Under the pieces are notes generated by a model. That model was not told the DNA's origin and made no database searches. It saw only the letters and a list, made by a program, of their open reading frames with translations. From positions 1 to 64,000 of the forward strand of contig JADJXM010000005.1 in NCBI GenBank assembly GCA_016715865.1: DNA of 64,000 nt, in the 5' to 3' direction. The DNA comes from Acidobacteriota bacterium. Its GTDB lineage: Bacteria > Acidobacteriota > Blastocatellia > RBC074. The position numbers and the translations under genes are program-made. Shown here piece after piece: positions 1-21,987 of this stretch (its first letter is position 1; each line of letters starts with the position of its first letter).

Positions 1-509
1 ATTTGAAGTCGGTGGTCAGCCTGGAGAAGGGCAAGGAGTTTGCCGACATTAATAATGATACGTACAAGGGGAAGTGGCAGGTGATCTTTTTCTGGCCGAT
101 GGATTTCACATTCATCTGTCCAACGGAGATCGCGGAGTTCGGCAAGCGGAACAAGGATTTCGCCGATCGTGATGCGCAGGTGCTGGGAGTGAGCACTGAC
201 ACACATTTCGTTCACCTTGCGTGGCGTAACAATCATGATGATCTGAAGAATCTTTCCTATCCGATGCTGGCGGACACGAAGCGTGAGCTTGCGACGGCGC
301 TGGGGATTCTGCACAAGGAAGAGGGAGTGGCGCTGCGGGCGACATTTGTGATCGACCCTCAAGGAGTGATCCGGTGGGTGACGGTCAACGATCTGTCGGT
401 CGGACGTAATGTGGATGAGACGCTGCGGGTGCTGGATGCGCTGCAGACGGACGAGCTCTGCCCCTGCAACTGGGAGAAGGGCGAGAAGACGCTCGGCAAG
501 TCGGCGTAA
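1..509 (+). CDS. ahpC: Alkyl hydroperoxide reductase AhpC (peroxiredoxin), 5' end cut by window edge
   Basis: Two-Cys peroxiredoxin that reduces hydroperoxides in the cytoplasm. The frame is open to the left edge, so the start lies outside; the first visible Leu-Lys-Ser fits the interior of the mycobacterial-type AhpC, and about 20 residues appear to be missing. The peroxidatic Cys lies in FTFICPTEIAEF (visible residue 39) and the resolving cysteines in DELCPCNW near the C-terminus, the three-Cys pattern of the AhpC that works with AhpD. The downstream gene is ahpD, which fits that pairing. A 34-bp inverted repeat separates the two genes. Confidence 0.95.
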   Translation, partial: LKSVVSLEKGKEFADINNDTYKGKWQVIFFWPMDFTFICPTEIAEFGKRNKDFADRDAQVLGVSTDTHFVHLAWRNNHDDLKNLSYPMLADTKRELATALGILHKEEGVALRATFVIDPQGVIRWVTVNDLSVGRNVDETLRVLDALQTDELCPCNWEKGEKTLGKSA

Positions 510-513
510 TTAA

Positions 514-654
514 AGTTTCCAGTGGGAAGAAGTTTCCAGTTTCCAGTAAGAAGAAGTTTTCAGAGAAGAGGCTATTAATCATTTCGCAGATTTAATAAAT
601 TTACTGATCGAAAGCTATCAACTGGAAACTGGAAACTTCTTCCCACTGGAAACT
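514..654. repeat. Inverted repeat, family A (TTTCCAGT type), 34-bp perfect arms
   Basis: The left arm at 514-547 and the right arm at 621-654 are exact reverse complements over 34 bases, with 73 bases between them. Each arm is itself built from AGTTTCCAGT units. The element begins 4 bases after the ahpC stop codon and ends about 30 bases before ahpD. As RNA it would form a very stable stem-loop between the two cistrons. Related copies are at 3131-3230, 4253-4384, 21672-21784 and 37033-37162. Confidence 0.95.
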
Positions 655-686
655 ATTTCATACAACAGAAGAAGAGGGAGAGAAAC

Positions 687-1247
687 ATGACTGAAATCGA
701 GAAGATCCGCGAGGGTCTGCCTGATGCTGCCAAAGATATAAGATTGAACTTGCAGACTGTCTTTCAGACCACGACGCTGACGCCGGAGCAGCTCTGGGGG
801 ACGGCCCTTTCGGCTGCCATAGCATCACGAAACCTTGAGCTGTCGCGCGCCGTATTAATGGATGCGCAGGCAAAAGTCGACCCGGCGGTGATTGAAGATG
901 CCCGCGCGGCTGCAGCATTGATGGGGATGAACAATGTCTATTATCGTTTCCGCCATATGGTCGGCAAGGAAGTATACGGCACCAAACCGGCCCGCCTGAG
1001 GATGAACTGGATCGCCAAACCGCTCGGAAGCAAGGTCGATTTCGAGCTCTTCTGCCTGGCGGTGAGCGCGATCAACGGATGTGAAATGTGCATTCGATCA
1101 CACGAGCAGGTGGTGGTCGACGGTGGTTTGAGCGAAGATCAGGTCCACGATGCTGTGCGTCTCGCGGCCACGATCAACGCTGTCGCCCTCTCTATTGAGA
1201 TGGATCCAGTCTTATTGAAAGTTAATACTGCGGTGGCAACCTATTAA
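687..1247 (+). CDS. ahpD: AhpD-like alkylhydroperoxidase (carboxymuconolactone decarboxylase fold)
   Basis: Partner reductase for AhpC in the mycobacterial-type system, passing electrons from a lipoyl carrier to AhpC. The protein has 186 residues, near the usual AhpD length, and carries the CxxC active site in NGCEMCIRSHE around residues 131-134 with the conserved downstream His. The ATG follows an AGGGAGA ribosome binding site. It lies 177 bases after ahpC on the same strand; the gap holds the family A inverted repeat, which could uncouple expression of the two genes. The lipoyl carrier would have to come from elsewhere. Confidence 0.92.
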   Translation: MTEIEKIREGLPDAAKDIRLNLQTVFQTTTLTPEQLWGTALSAAIASRNLELSRAVLMDAQAKVDPAVIEDARAAAALMGMNNVYYRFRHMVGKEVYGTKPARLRMNWIAKPLGSKVDFELFCLAVSAINGCEMCIRSHEQVVVDGGLSEDQVHDAVRLAATINAVALSIEMDPVLLKVNTAVATY

Positions 1248-1381
1248 CTATTTTTATAATCAAAATGCGCACACATTCAGGTTAATACCGTGCGAACATT
1301 GGCTACGATACTGAAGAACAGGGATAGAGACCGGTGTATCGACGGAGGAGCAGAGAGATTGGATGAGGAGGAGGAAGAGCA

Positions 1382-1651
1382 ATGACAAAGATTGCAGCCG
1401 ATATTCTGAAGCGGGTGAATGAACTGCCTGAAGAGACGCGCAAGAAGGTCGAGAAGGTGGTGGTCCGTCATCTGGAGGCCTGCCGCAGGGTAGGTGTCGA
1501 GCCGGAGCAGATGGATCGTGTCTGGATCGAAGCCATCGAAGCCGTCAGGCAGGACGAGCATTTCACTGATTCACTGGACGAAAAATGGCCGGAATGGGAG
1601 CCTCTGCGGAGCTATGATGTCTATTCATCTCCGGCGGATCACAGGATCTAG
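1382..1651 (+). CDS. Small hypothetical protein, 89 residues
   Basis: I do not recognise this protein. It is charged, probably helical and cytoplasmic, with no signal peptide or membrane segment; the first 50 residues (TKIAADILKRVNELPEETRK onwards) look like amphipathic helices. A strong GAGGAGGAGGAAGAG purine tract precedes the ATG, and a good intrinsic terminator follows at 1676-1715, which together support a real monocistronic gene. The codon use resembles neighbouring genes. Confidence 0.6.
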   Translation: MTKIAADILKRVNELPEETRKKVEKVVVRHLEACRRVGVEPEQMDRVWIEAIEAVRQDEHFTDSLDEKWPEWEPLRSYDVYSSPADHRI

Positions 1652-1675
1652 TTTCGCGTTACAGGCACTATGTGC

Positions 1676-1715
1676 AATCGGGCAGGCGATCATTCGTCTG
1701 CCCGATTACTTTTTT
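1676..1715 (+). terminator. Rho-independent terminator after the 89-residue ORF
   Basis: AATCGGGCAG (1676-1685) pairs with CTGCCCGATT (1698-1707) and is followed by AC and a run of six T. It lies 24 bases after the upstream stop codon. Confidence 0.85.
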
Positions 1716-1730
1716 CAACCTTCTGTTACT

Positions 1731-1818
1731 CAGGAACCTGGGAGCGCAGGCATCTTGCCTGCATGATTGAAATATTAACCTCAAAAGCAGGCTGGAAGCC
1801 TGCGCTCCCAGGTTCCTG
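1731..1818. repeat. Inverted repeat, family F (GGGAGCGCAGGC type)
   Basis: The arms at 1731-1762 and 1787-1818 share CAGGAACCTGGGAGCGCAGG and its complement, with a few mismatches inside. It lies between the convergent 89-residue ORF and msrA, 3 bases beyond the msrA stop. A 23-base half copy forms part of the cysS 3' end at 20043-20065. Confidence 0.9.
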
Positions 1819-1821
1819 TCA

Positions 1822-2364
1822 CTAAAACTTTAATCGTTGGAAGTATTTCTGCCGTACCTTGGCAACTTTATGTTCGACTACAGCACGGCAGTATGGCTGA
1901 TTCGGATTGTTCTCGAAATAACGATGGTGATAGTCCTCAGCCGGGTAGAAATGAGGCAAAGGCGTGACCTCGGTCACTATCGGGTCGTCCCAGATGCCTG
2001 CGGCAGTGATCTCTGCGATGGCGGCCTCGGCGATGGTTTTCTGCTCTTCGGAATGATAGTAGATCGCTGAGCGGTACTGGGTTCCGACATCGTATCCCTG
2101 CCGGTTGAGAGTAGTAGGATCGTGGATGGTGAAGAAGACTTCGAGCAGGTCTTTAAAAGTTATAACCCGCGGATCGAAGGCGATTTGTACGACCTCTGCG
2201 TGACCGGTCAGTCCGCTGCAGACCTGCTGATAGGTCGGATTATCGACATGGCCGCCGGCGTAGCCTGAAATGACGTGCTCGACGCCGCGGAGCTCCAGAA
2301 ACGCCGCTTCGAGACACCAGAAACACCCGCCCGCCAGAGTCGCCTGTTCAAGTTTTTGGTCCAT
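1822..2364 (-). CDS. msrA: Peptide methionine (S)-S-oxide reductase MsrA
   Basis: Repairs the S-epimer of oxidised methionine in proteins using thioredoxin. The catalytic motif GCFWCLE is near residue 14 and the substrate-pocket Glu and Asp residues of the family follow; GYAGG and the GYDVGTQYRS block are present. At 180 residues it has normal length. It is the last gene of the minus-strand cluster, 20 bases after rsmE, and probably shares its transcript. No MsrB is fused or adjacent. Confidence 0.96.
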   Translation of the reverse strand: MDQKLEQATLAGGCFWCLEAAFLELRGVEHVISGYAGGHVDNPTYQQVCSGLTGHAEVVQIAFDPRVITFKDLLEVFFTIHDPTTLNRQGYDVGTQYRSAIYYHSEEQKTIAEAAIAEITAAGIWDDPIVTEVTPLPHFYPAEDYHHRYFENNPNQPYCRAVVEHKVAKVRQKYFQRLKF

Positions 2365-2384
2365 ATTTCCAGCCCTTTATTTAA

Positions 2385-3128
2385 TTACAAATCCCCGAAT
2401 AGATGCTGAGCCAGTGCAGTCGCGACGATGGCTGCGGTCTCGGTCCGCAATATGCGACCGCCGAGATGAATTGGGGTGAACCCTGTCCGCCCGGCCAGTT
2501 CGATCTCGTCATCGCTCCAGCCGCCTTCGGATGCGACAGCGAGGGCGACTGATGAAATCCCGGCCGGTGAAATCTGACGAAGCGGCCTTCCTTCGTGCTC
2601 CGAGAAGAAGAGGCGCAGTGTTCGCTCTTCTTCATCAGCGGCCAGCCGGCAGAATGTCTCGAAATTGACCGGTTCGGGTATTTCGACCAGCCTGCGGCGT
2701 CCGCACTGTTTGACGGCTTCAAGAGCAACGCGGCGCCATCGTTGCAGTTTCTGTCCGGCGCGTTCTTCAGCGCGGCGGATGTCGCTGTGACGGGTAAGCA
2801 GCGGAACGATTCGGGTCACGCCCAGCTCGGTCGCTTTCTGAACAACCCAGTCGAACTTCTCGCCCTTGATCAACGCCTGACCGAGGGTCAGCCGTAGCGG
2901 GGACTCGACTATGTCTTCCAGCTTGTCGCGAAGAATCAGCTCTGCTTCTCGCTTGCCCGCGCTTGAGACTTCGGCCGTCCATTCGCTCCCATCGCCGTCG
3001 AAGACATAAACGCGCGCGCCGATGCCCAGGCGCAGGACACGTGTCAGATGATGCGATTCGTCGGGGTCAAGCGTCACCTGCGTTTCATTGAATTGATCCG
3101 TGGATGCGTAAAATCGATGGCGCTGCAT
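2385..3128 (-). CDS. rsmE: 16S rRNA (uracil1498-N3)-methyltransferase RsmE
   Basis: SPOUT-class methyltransferase that modifies U1498 of 16S rRNA. The N-terminal PUA-like part (HHLTRVLRLGIGARVYVFDG) is followed by the SPOUT domain, with LGQALIKGEKFDWVVQKATELG and the C-terminal knot LGGRILRTETAAIVATALAQ. It has 247 residues, a normal length. It follows prmA, which also methylates a translation component; the 223-base gap contains a family A repeat. Confidence 0.93.
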   Translation of the reverse strand: MQRHRFYASTDQFNETQVTLDPDESHHLTRVLRLGIGARVYVFDGDGSEWTAEVSSAGKREAELILRDKLEDIVESPLRLTLGQALIKGEKFDWVVQKATELGVTRIVPLLTRHSDIRRAEERAGQKLQRWRRVALEAVKQCGRRRLVEIPEPVNFETFCRLAADEEERTLRLFFSEHEGRPLRQISPAGISSVALAVASEGGWSDDEIELAGRTGFTPIHLGGRILRTETAAIVATALAQHLFGDL

Positions 3129-3130
3129 GA

Positions 3131-3230
3131 ACAGTTTCCAGTTTCCAGTTTCCAGTCGCAGGCACAGAATAGTTTCCAGTTTCCAGTTCCCAGTCGTGGT
3201 TCAATAAATTCGCGTTCCAGAAAACTGGTA
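3131..3230. repeat. Family A repeat cluster (TTTCCAGT type), decayed
   Basis: Three tandem TTTCCAGT units occur at 3133-3156 and more at 3171-3192. The opposite arm is reduced to a short AAAACTGGT remnant near 3220. It lies between prmA and rsmE and touches the rsmE start. Confidence 0.8.
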
Positions 3231-3351
3231 CTACTCAGCCAACTGTTTCAAGACCCAGTTCTTTTTCACTCTGTCAAATCACGTATCAACTTGTTTTTCA
3301 AAGCCTCGAGACTCTGCGGCTGGCGAATCTCTCAGTGCGAAAGTCACCCAC

Positions 3352-4215
3352 TCACCGTCCGCGGAAAGTCACCCACTCGCCGTCCGGTTTAGCTTCGATC
3401 ATTTCGAAACCTTTCGACCGCAGAGCTTCGATTACGTCATCGCCCTGTTCGGTGAGGATGCCCGAGACGATCAGCATGCCTCCGGGTTTGATGACTTCCG
3501 GGAATTCACCTGAGAGAGGAATGATCACGTCGGCTGTCAGGTTCGCCACCACGACGTCGAAAAGGCGGCCGGCATAGCTCGAAAGCCGGTTGACTTCAAG
3601 TTCGATCTCGTCGCCAACACCGTTTATCGCTGCGTTCTCTTCGGCGACGGTGATCGCTTCAGGGTCGACATCGAATCCGGTGACGATCGAACCGGGATGA
3701 AGCTTTATCGCGGCGATGGCGAGTATGCCAGTGCCCGTGCCGGCATCGAGCAGCGACCCTCCGCGCCAGTGCTTTTCGAGCATCTCGAGGCATCCGCGAG
3801 TCGTTTCGTGCGTTCCTGTGCCGAAAGCCATGCCAGGGTCGATCTGGATGATAATCCGATCGGTTCCCGCGACCTGATCGCGCTTCCACGACGGCGAGAC
3901 GATCATTCGATTTCCGATCTCGACCGGCTCATATCCCTTCTTCCATTCCGCCAGCCAGTCCTGATCGGCGATCGTCAGGCTGTCTACTCTGCGCAAACCC
4001 GAATCTGGCAGATTGAGCTGTCGCAGCGAGGCGATGATCTCCTGACGCATTTTCGCGATGTCAGGCGGGAGATCGAAATATGCCCTCAGCGTGACGAAAT
4101 CCGAGCTGTCCTCGGAGACTTCGAGACCGGTTGTTCCGAAAGTCCAGAGCTGAGCCGTCGCGGCGGATTCTCCGACGCGCGCGATCTCGATCTCAACAGC
4201 ATGCCATACTTTCAT
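3352..4215 (-). CDS. prmA: Ribosomal protein L11 methyltransferase PrmA
   Basis: SAM-dependent enzyme that trimethylates ribosomal protein L11. The N-terminal substrate-recognition domain is followed by a Rossmann methyltransferase domain with motif I LLDAGTGTGILAIAAIKL, the acidic loop VTGFDVDPEAI and motif IV FDVVVANLTADVI (the NLxxxxI type of PrmA). At 287 residues it is close to family length. It lies 194 bases downstream of era in the same direction with a family A repeat between. Confidence 0.94.
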   Translation of the reverse strand: MKVWHAVEIEIARVGESAATAQLWTFGTTGLEVSEDSSDFVTLRAYFDLPPDIAKMRQEIIASLRQLNLPDSGLRRVDSLTIADQDWLAEWKKGYEPVEIGNRMIVSPSWKRDQVAGTDRIIIQIDPGMAFGTGTHETTRGCLEMLEKHWRGGSLLDAGTGTGILAIAAIKLHPGSIVTGFDVDPEAITVAEENAAINGVGDEIELEVNRLSSYAGRLFDVVVANLTADVIIPLSGEFPEVIKPGGMLIVSGILTEQGDDVIEALRSKGFEMIEAKPDGEWVTFRGR

Positions 4216-4252
4216 ACTTAATCATTTCTTGTTGCTACACAGCCCTGGTTTT

Positions 4253-4384
4253 AGTTTCCAGTGGGTGAAGTTTCCAGTTTCCAGTCGCTTATCCACACTT
4301 CGCTTTCAACCGCGGTCTTACTCAAAGAAATAAACTTGTGCCGTCCAGAACACAGGAAACTTGAAACTTTTCCCACTGGAAACT
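4253..4384. repeat. Inverted repeat, family A, between era and prmA
   Basis: The left arm 4253-4285 and right arm 4352-4384 are near-complementary over 33 bases (AGTTTCCAGTGGG at one end, CCCACTGGAAACT at the other), with a few mismatches. It starts 25 bases beyond the era stop codon. Confidence 0.9.
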
Positions 4385-4409
4385 ATTCATATGCCCACTG
4401 AGCAGTCAC

Positions 4410-5309
<900 letters not shown>

Positions 5310-5311
5310 CC

Positions 5312-6655
<1,344 letters not shown>

Positions 6656-7123
6656 GGCTTATCGGGCGAAAAGGAACTACCTTCGGGAAATTCCTTTCGC
6701 AAACGTTTTTCGAGGCGGTTCATCTCTCCATTGTCGGTCTCGTGATCATATCCCGCAAGATGCAGGATGCCGTGAATGACAAGCTGGTCGATCTCGCGAT
6801 TGAAGCTCAGGCCGAGCTCCGCGCCATAGCGCTCAGCGGTGTCGACCGAGATTACGACATCTCCGAGGTGACCTGGTTCCGCGATGATAGTTCGGTCACC
6901 GTCATCTTCGTTGTATCCGAACGAGAGCACGTCGGTCGGCCGGTCTATTCCGCGAAAATCCCTGTTCAATTGCCGCATTCGCGAATCGCGGATAAATGTG
7001 ATCGTCACCGCGGCATCCGCACGGCCGATCCGGTCGAGCACCCGGCGCGCCAGAACTGCCACCCCATCCCTGTCGATCTTCCTCATCCGCTGGCGATTGA
7101 TGACTTCGATCCCGGTCGCCGGC

Positions 7124-8086
<963 letters not shown>

Positions 8087-8207
8087 CTGAGTGTTGTCTC
8101 CTCTTTAATTTGCACCTTCTCAATATGAAATAAACGAAAAATTACTATACGCTCAATGGGGTGTCAATGGAATGTCCCGAAACCGCCCGTGCACGCGTGA
8201 CTCTCAC

Positions 8208-8765
8208 TCAAGTCGACGATGTGTGATCATGCACGATCTTCCACTCATTCCTCAATTGCCGAAAGACCAGAGTGAAGATTCCACCGATCTGTTTACCGTC
8301 CGAGAATGCGAGCTTCCAACGCCCGCGGACCAGAGCCGAATCCGGACCGAGCATCGTGATGTCCAGATCATCGAAGACCAGTTTCCCCATCTCCCTGCCC
8401 TCGGCCTGATAGGTCTTGCGATATCTTTCCAGTGTCGCTTCCCAACCGTTCACCTTCCCGTTCGATGAATAAAAGGTCAATTCAGGCGAACGCCAGTATC
8501 CGACCATGAATTTTTCCAGATCGCCGGCATTCCACGCCGCCACCTGCTTGTCCAGCACCGCCAGTATCCTGTCGCCGCCTTTCACATTCGTCGCGACAGC
8601 CTTCTTCTCCTCCTTCTTCTCCTCTTTATCGTCGTCTTTCCGGTGGCTATTTTTGTTCTGAATCGCCGGCGCCCCGGCGCCTGTTTGTATTGTCGTAAAA
8701 TTCAGTCCTATCAATAAGCTGGAAATCAGTATTAATGGCAGCAGTAATGTCGTTCGTTTTTTCAT
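8208..8765 (-). CDS. Secreted NTF2-like (SnoaL/DUF4440 type) protein
   Basis: An N-terminal signal sequence (KKRTTLLLPLILISSLLIGL) is followed by a Lys/Glu-rich linker of about 30 residues and a C-terminal NTF2-like fold domain (ILAVLDKQVAAWNAGDLEKF through VFRQLRNEWKIVHDHTS). The pattern matches small secreted proteins of the DUF4440/SgcJ group, whose function is mostly unknown. It has 185 residues and is alone on the minus strand, divergent from the PBP gene. I cannot assign a substrate. Confidence 0.8.
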   Translation of the reverse strand: MKKRTTLLLPLILISSLLIGLNFTTIQTGAGAPAIQNKNSHRKDDDKEEKKEEKKAVATNVKGGDRILAVLDKQVAAWNAGDLEKFMVGYWRSPELTFYSSNGKVNGWEATLERYRKTYQAEGREMGKLVFDDLDITMLGPDSALVRGRWKLAFSDGKQIGGIFTLVFRQLRNEWKIVHDHTSST

Positions 8766-8864
8766 CGGTTCCTCGAAGGTTAGAGATTTGTAATTGATAT
8801 TTTAGAGATCGAAACAGGAGCAAATGAGACGTCTAAGGCTTGAGCAGCAACCGCCTGAAGCTGT

Positions 8865-8870
8865 TATAAT
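8865..8870 (+). promoter_or_regulatory. -10 box TATAAT directly upstream of the PBP start codon
   Basis: A consensus TATAAT ends 9 bases before the ATG at 8880, so the transcript would start within a few bases of the start codon. TTGAGC at 8840-8845 is a possible -35 box with a long 19-base spacer. No ribosome binding site is visible before the ATG, which agrees with a leaderless message. Confidence 0.5.
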
Positions 8871-8879
8871 TGGCGAACT

Positions 8880-11625
<2,746 letters not shown>

Positions 11626-11627
11626 CT

Positions 11628-12371
<744 letters not shown>

Positions 12372-12445
12372 TGATTTTTCGCTTATCGGTCAAGAGACCT
12401 TTATTCATAGTCTGTTGTTGATTGCTGGTTTTTACGTTCGCCATA

Positions 12446-12475
12446 ATCATACGGCCTGCGAGTCGAACTGATCAA
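12446..12475 (-). promoter_or_regulatory. Sigma70-type promoter for the response regulator
   Basis: On the minus strand TTGATC (12475-12470) and TATGAT (12451-12446) are 18 bases apart, with the regulator start 74 bases downstream. It is back to back with the purC promoter. Confidence 0.6.
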
Positions 12476-12517
12476 GCAGGAATCCTGACTGAGCATTGTC
12501 CGATCGTGTCCTGTGAC

Positions 12518-12546
12518 TTGACAAATATTCCTCAGGTGCAAATAAT
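12518..12546 (+). promoter_or_regulatory. Sigma70-type promoter for purC
   Basis: TTGACA (12518-12523) and AATAAT (12541-12546) are separated by 17 bases. The inferred leader is about 125 bases before the GTG start of purC and begins with a small GCCC/GGGC hairpin. Confidence 0.75.
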
Positions 12547-12678
12547 TCACGCCCGCTCTTAATGGGCATCACGTCAGTTGAAAAGAATCAAGCGATAAAA
12601 CTTCGTCTCCACGCATCGGCCAGCTGCCAGGATATTTACGCAGCCACGATGCTCAATTTATGCTGGAAGGAAGTCCGA

Positions 12679-13608
<930 letters not shown>

Positions 13609-13697
13609 TCCGACCATTTTGTTCTCATACCGGTTCGTCCGATGCGCTTGCAGGCTGTCGTCCTTCATCACGGTATGGAAGGAGACTTTACGTTCAC

Positions 13698-13967
13698 ATG
13701 AAAGCCGAACTCGAATCCCTCGTCGAGCAGATGATAAACCATGGCATACTTTTTGACGAAGCCGTCAAGGAATTCGAAAAGAAGTTCATCATAACCGTGG
13801 TCGATCGAAATAATAACAACCTCTCAAAGGCTGCCTGCGAACTCGGCATCCATCGCAATACCCTCAGTAAACGCCTCATCGAATATCAAAAATCCGCTCA
13901 ACCCGCTCCCAGCAGCAATGGCCATAAACGAAAATCGTCTCCACCAAAACGAAAATCTAAGAAATAG
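13698..13967 (+). CDS. Small Fis-type helix-turn-helix protein
   Basis: An 89-residue protein with a predicted helical N-terminus, a Fis-like HTH (NNNLSKAACELGIHRNTLSK, residues about 39-58) and a basic tail (KRKSSPPKRKSKK). This is the arrangement of short Fis-family regulators, which lack a receiver or AAA+ domain. It lies 89 bases after purC and may be cotranscribed. Its targets cannot be told from the sequence. Confidence 0.8.
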   Translation: MKAELESLVEQMINHGILFDEAVKEFEKKFIITVVDRNNNNLSKAACELGIHRNTLSKRLIEYQKSAQPAPSSNGHKRKSSPPKRKSKK

Positions 13968-13984
13968 TTAATTTTGGGTGATTG

Positions 13985-14013
13985 TTGACAGCCGGGGTCG
14001 TTCTGAATATACT
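13985..14013 (+). promoter_or_regulatory. Sigma70 promoter of groESL
   Basis: TTGACA (13985-13990) and TATACT (14008-14013) are 17 bases apart. The last base of the -10 box is the first base of the CIRCE operator. Confidence 0.9.
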
Positions 14014-14039
14014 TAGCACTCCCTGCCAGGGAGTGCTAA
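14013..14039. promoter_or_regulatory. CIRCE operator (HrcA binding site)
   Basis: TTAGCACTC (14013-14021), nine bases, then GAGTGCTAA (14031-14039): a perfect match to CIRCE. It covers the transcription start region, so HrcA binding would block initiation until heat shock. No hrcA is in the window. Confidence 0.97.
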
Positions 14040-14175
14040 TCGCGTGATATGATGCGAAAGGCAGAATGAAACTTGAGCGACAATGACTCAGGTTGAGGTA
14101 CCCGAAGACAGGGAAGGCCAAAACAAGTCATTAAAATCCTAAAAAATAACCAGGGTAATTGAAAGGAGTTTGCAT

Positions 14176-14496
14176 ATGGCAACGACGATTCGTCCACTCA
14201 ACGATCGCATCATAGTGCGACGGACAGAGGACCAGGAGCAGATGAGAGGTGGACTTTACATACCTGACACGGCGAAAGAGAAGCCGCAGGAAGGTGAAGT
14301 TATCGCGGTGGGCAACGGCCGGCTGCTGGACAATGGCACACGCATCGCGATGGATGTCAAGGCGGGAGACCGCGTTCTGTTCGGCAAGTATGCCGGGACT
14401 GAGATCAAACTGGACGGAGAGGAATATCTGATTTTGCGCGAGGATGATGTTCTGGGTGTGGTCGAGACCACGGCCAAGGGCAAGAGCGCGAAATAG
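14176..14496 (+). CDS. groES: Co-chaperonin GroES
   Basis: Heptameric lid of the GroEL chaperonin. Sequence landmarks are IRPLNDRIIVRR at the N-terminus, the mobile loop region (QMRGGLYIPDTAKEKPQEGE) and the C-terminal EYLILREDDVLGVVE. ATG 14176 was chosen over the TTG two codons upstream because GAAAGGAG ends seven bases before it and the protein then begins MATTIRPL. It has 106 residues. groEL follows after 53 bases on the same CIRCE-controlled transcript. Confidence 0.97.
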   Translation: MATTIRPLNDRIIVRRTEDQEQMRGGLYIPDTAKEKPQEGEVIAVGNGRLLDNGTRIAMDVKAGDRVLFGKYAGTEIKLDGEEYLILREDDVLGVVETTAKGKSAK

Positions 14497-14549
14497 TCCA
14501 TTCAGGAAACAACAAATTTAACAAGCTTCCAGCGGAGGTAAAAGAGGTT

Positions 14550-16278
<1,729 letters not shown>

Positions 16279-16324
16279 GCCAAAAAAGAGTTTTGCAAAT
16301 CTTAGCCAAAATTCATTTTTGGGC

Positions 16325-16353
16325 TTGACACTAAAATCGGTGTTAAGTAGTAT
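16325..16353 (+). promoter_or_regulatory. Sigma70-type promoter for the cold-shock gene
   Basis: TTGACA (16325-16330) and TAGTAT (16348-16353) are 17 bases apart. Transcription from here would give a leader of about 330 bases before the cold-shock gene. Confidence 0.7.
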
Positions 16354-16359
16354 GCGCCC

Positions 16360-16904
<545 letters not shown>

Positions 16905-16929
16905 TCTCATACTTCGTTTTAGAAGCTGG

Positions 16930-16966
16930 TGCCTCGCTTGTCGTAAGATGAGCGAGGCATTTTCTT
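16930..16966 (+). terminator. Rho-independent terminator after the cold-shock gene
   Basis: GCCTCGCT (16931-16938) pairs with AGCGAGGC (16951-16958), extended by a flanking T-A pair, followed by ATTTTCTT. Confidence 0.85.
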
Positions 16967-17094
16967 GGTGTCTTTACATGCAGCGTTCCTGCCGATAATC
17001 GCTTGGGCATTGGGGCGATTTGACTGACAATATCGGTGATCCCAATGCGGGCCCAATCAGAAAAACTGATCAAAAGGATAAAAGGAGAACACCG

Positions 17095-18590
<1,496 letters not shown>

Positions 18591-18594
<4 letters not shown>

Positions 18595-18719
18595 TTCGCC
18601 GGGCAGCCTGCAAGACCGCTGCAACTCAACTCGGAGTGAGCGTTAACACGCTCTCTTTTCACGTCCATTCGAAATCGGAAGCCGTCGCCAAGGCCTTGCG
18701 CGAACAACTGCTCGATTGA
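18591..18719 (+). pseudogene. Remnant of a LuxR-type helix-turn-helix with an internal deletion
   Basis: A 42-codon frame beginning with an ATGA overlap with the upstream stop. Its residues AATQLGVSVNTLSFH match the recognition-helix half of a LuxR/GerE HTH and VHSKSEAVAKALREQLLD matches the last helix, but the linking IRNIYEKL-like segment of about ten residues is missing, and no receiver or ligand domain precedes it. I read this as an in-frame internally deleted leftover of a regulator. A tiny translated peptide cannot be excluded. Confidence 0.65.
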
Positions 18720-18722
18720 AAT

Positions 18723-18752
18723 TTGACAATCCGACTGGCCCTTCAATACACT
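18723..18752 (+). promoter_or_regulatory. Sigma70-type promoter for cysS
   Basis: TTGACA (18723-18728) and TACACT (18747-18752) are 18 bases apart, 46 bases before the chosen cysS start. It begins four bases after the LuxR remnant stop. Confidence 0.65.
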
Positions 18753-18798
18753 GAAAGTCCGACCCCGATCTCTGGAAAGTTAATTGAAATGGCAAGTC

Positions 18799-20091
<1,293 letters not shown>

Positions 20092-20125
20092 TTAAATTCC
20101 ATGAGACACACTGGCATACTCATCT

Positions 20126-20156
<31 letters not shown>

Positions 20157-20170
20157 TCTCTTCGCGGACT

Positions 20171-20212
<42 letters not shown>

Positions 20213-20291
20213 AGGGCTAAGTGTCGTAAATAGCCATTTGCCGGCATAGCCTTCGACAGAATGTGTATTCAAGAAGTAAGGAGAAGTACCG

Positions 20292-21668
<1,377 letters not shown>

Positions 21669-21671
21669 AGC

Positions 21672-21784
21672 AGTTTCCAGGGGAGAAGTTTCCAGTATTC
21701 CGGACGCTGGTCAAGGTTGCAATTGTGAATAACAGCATACGTTGAGAAGCGACTGGAAACTGGAAACTTCCCCTGCTGGAAACT
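21672..21784. repeat. Inverted repeat, family A, after the aminotransferase gene
   Basis: The left arm 21672-21695 and right arm 21752-21784 contain AGTTTCCAGGGGAGAAGTTT and its complement. It starts four bases after the aminotransferase stop codon. Confidence 0.88.
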
Positions 21785-21875
21785 ACCGTTTGCTCACATT
21801 TACACTCCTTTTTACTTTCCTGCCTGGAAGATTCATAATTCCAATCAGCAATTTGTGAACTCAACGGTGCCCTCG

Positions 21876-21903
21876 GGAACTTTTTCCTGACCGGGGGGTC
21901 TAC
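21876..21903 (+). promoter_or_regulatory. ECF-type promoter (GGAACTT-N15-GTCTAC) before the first ECF sigma gene
   Basis: GGAACTT (21876-21882), 15 bases, GTCTAC (21898-21903) closely match the sigma-E-type ECF consensus GGAACTT-N15/16-GTCTAA. It lies 85 bases before the sigma gene, suggesting autoregulation. Confidence 0.7.
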
Positions 21904-21987
21904 AGGATTGTCATCGTAATTGACGATGCGGAGCGCGAAGCGGGCACCCAGGCATGGTGAAGAATTCTCAACGGAGAGCAGGCGCGC

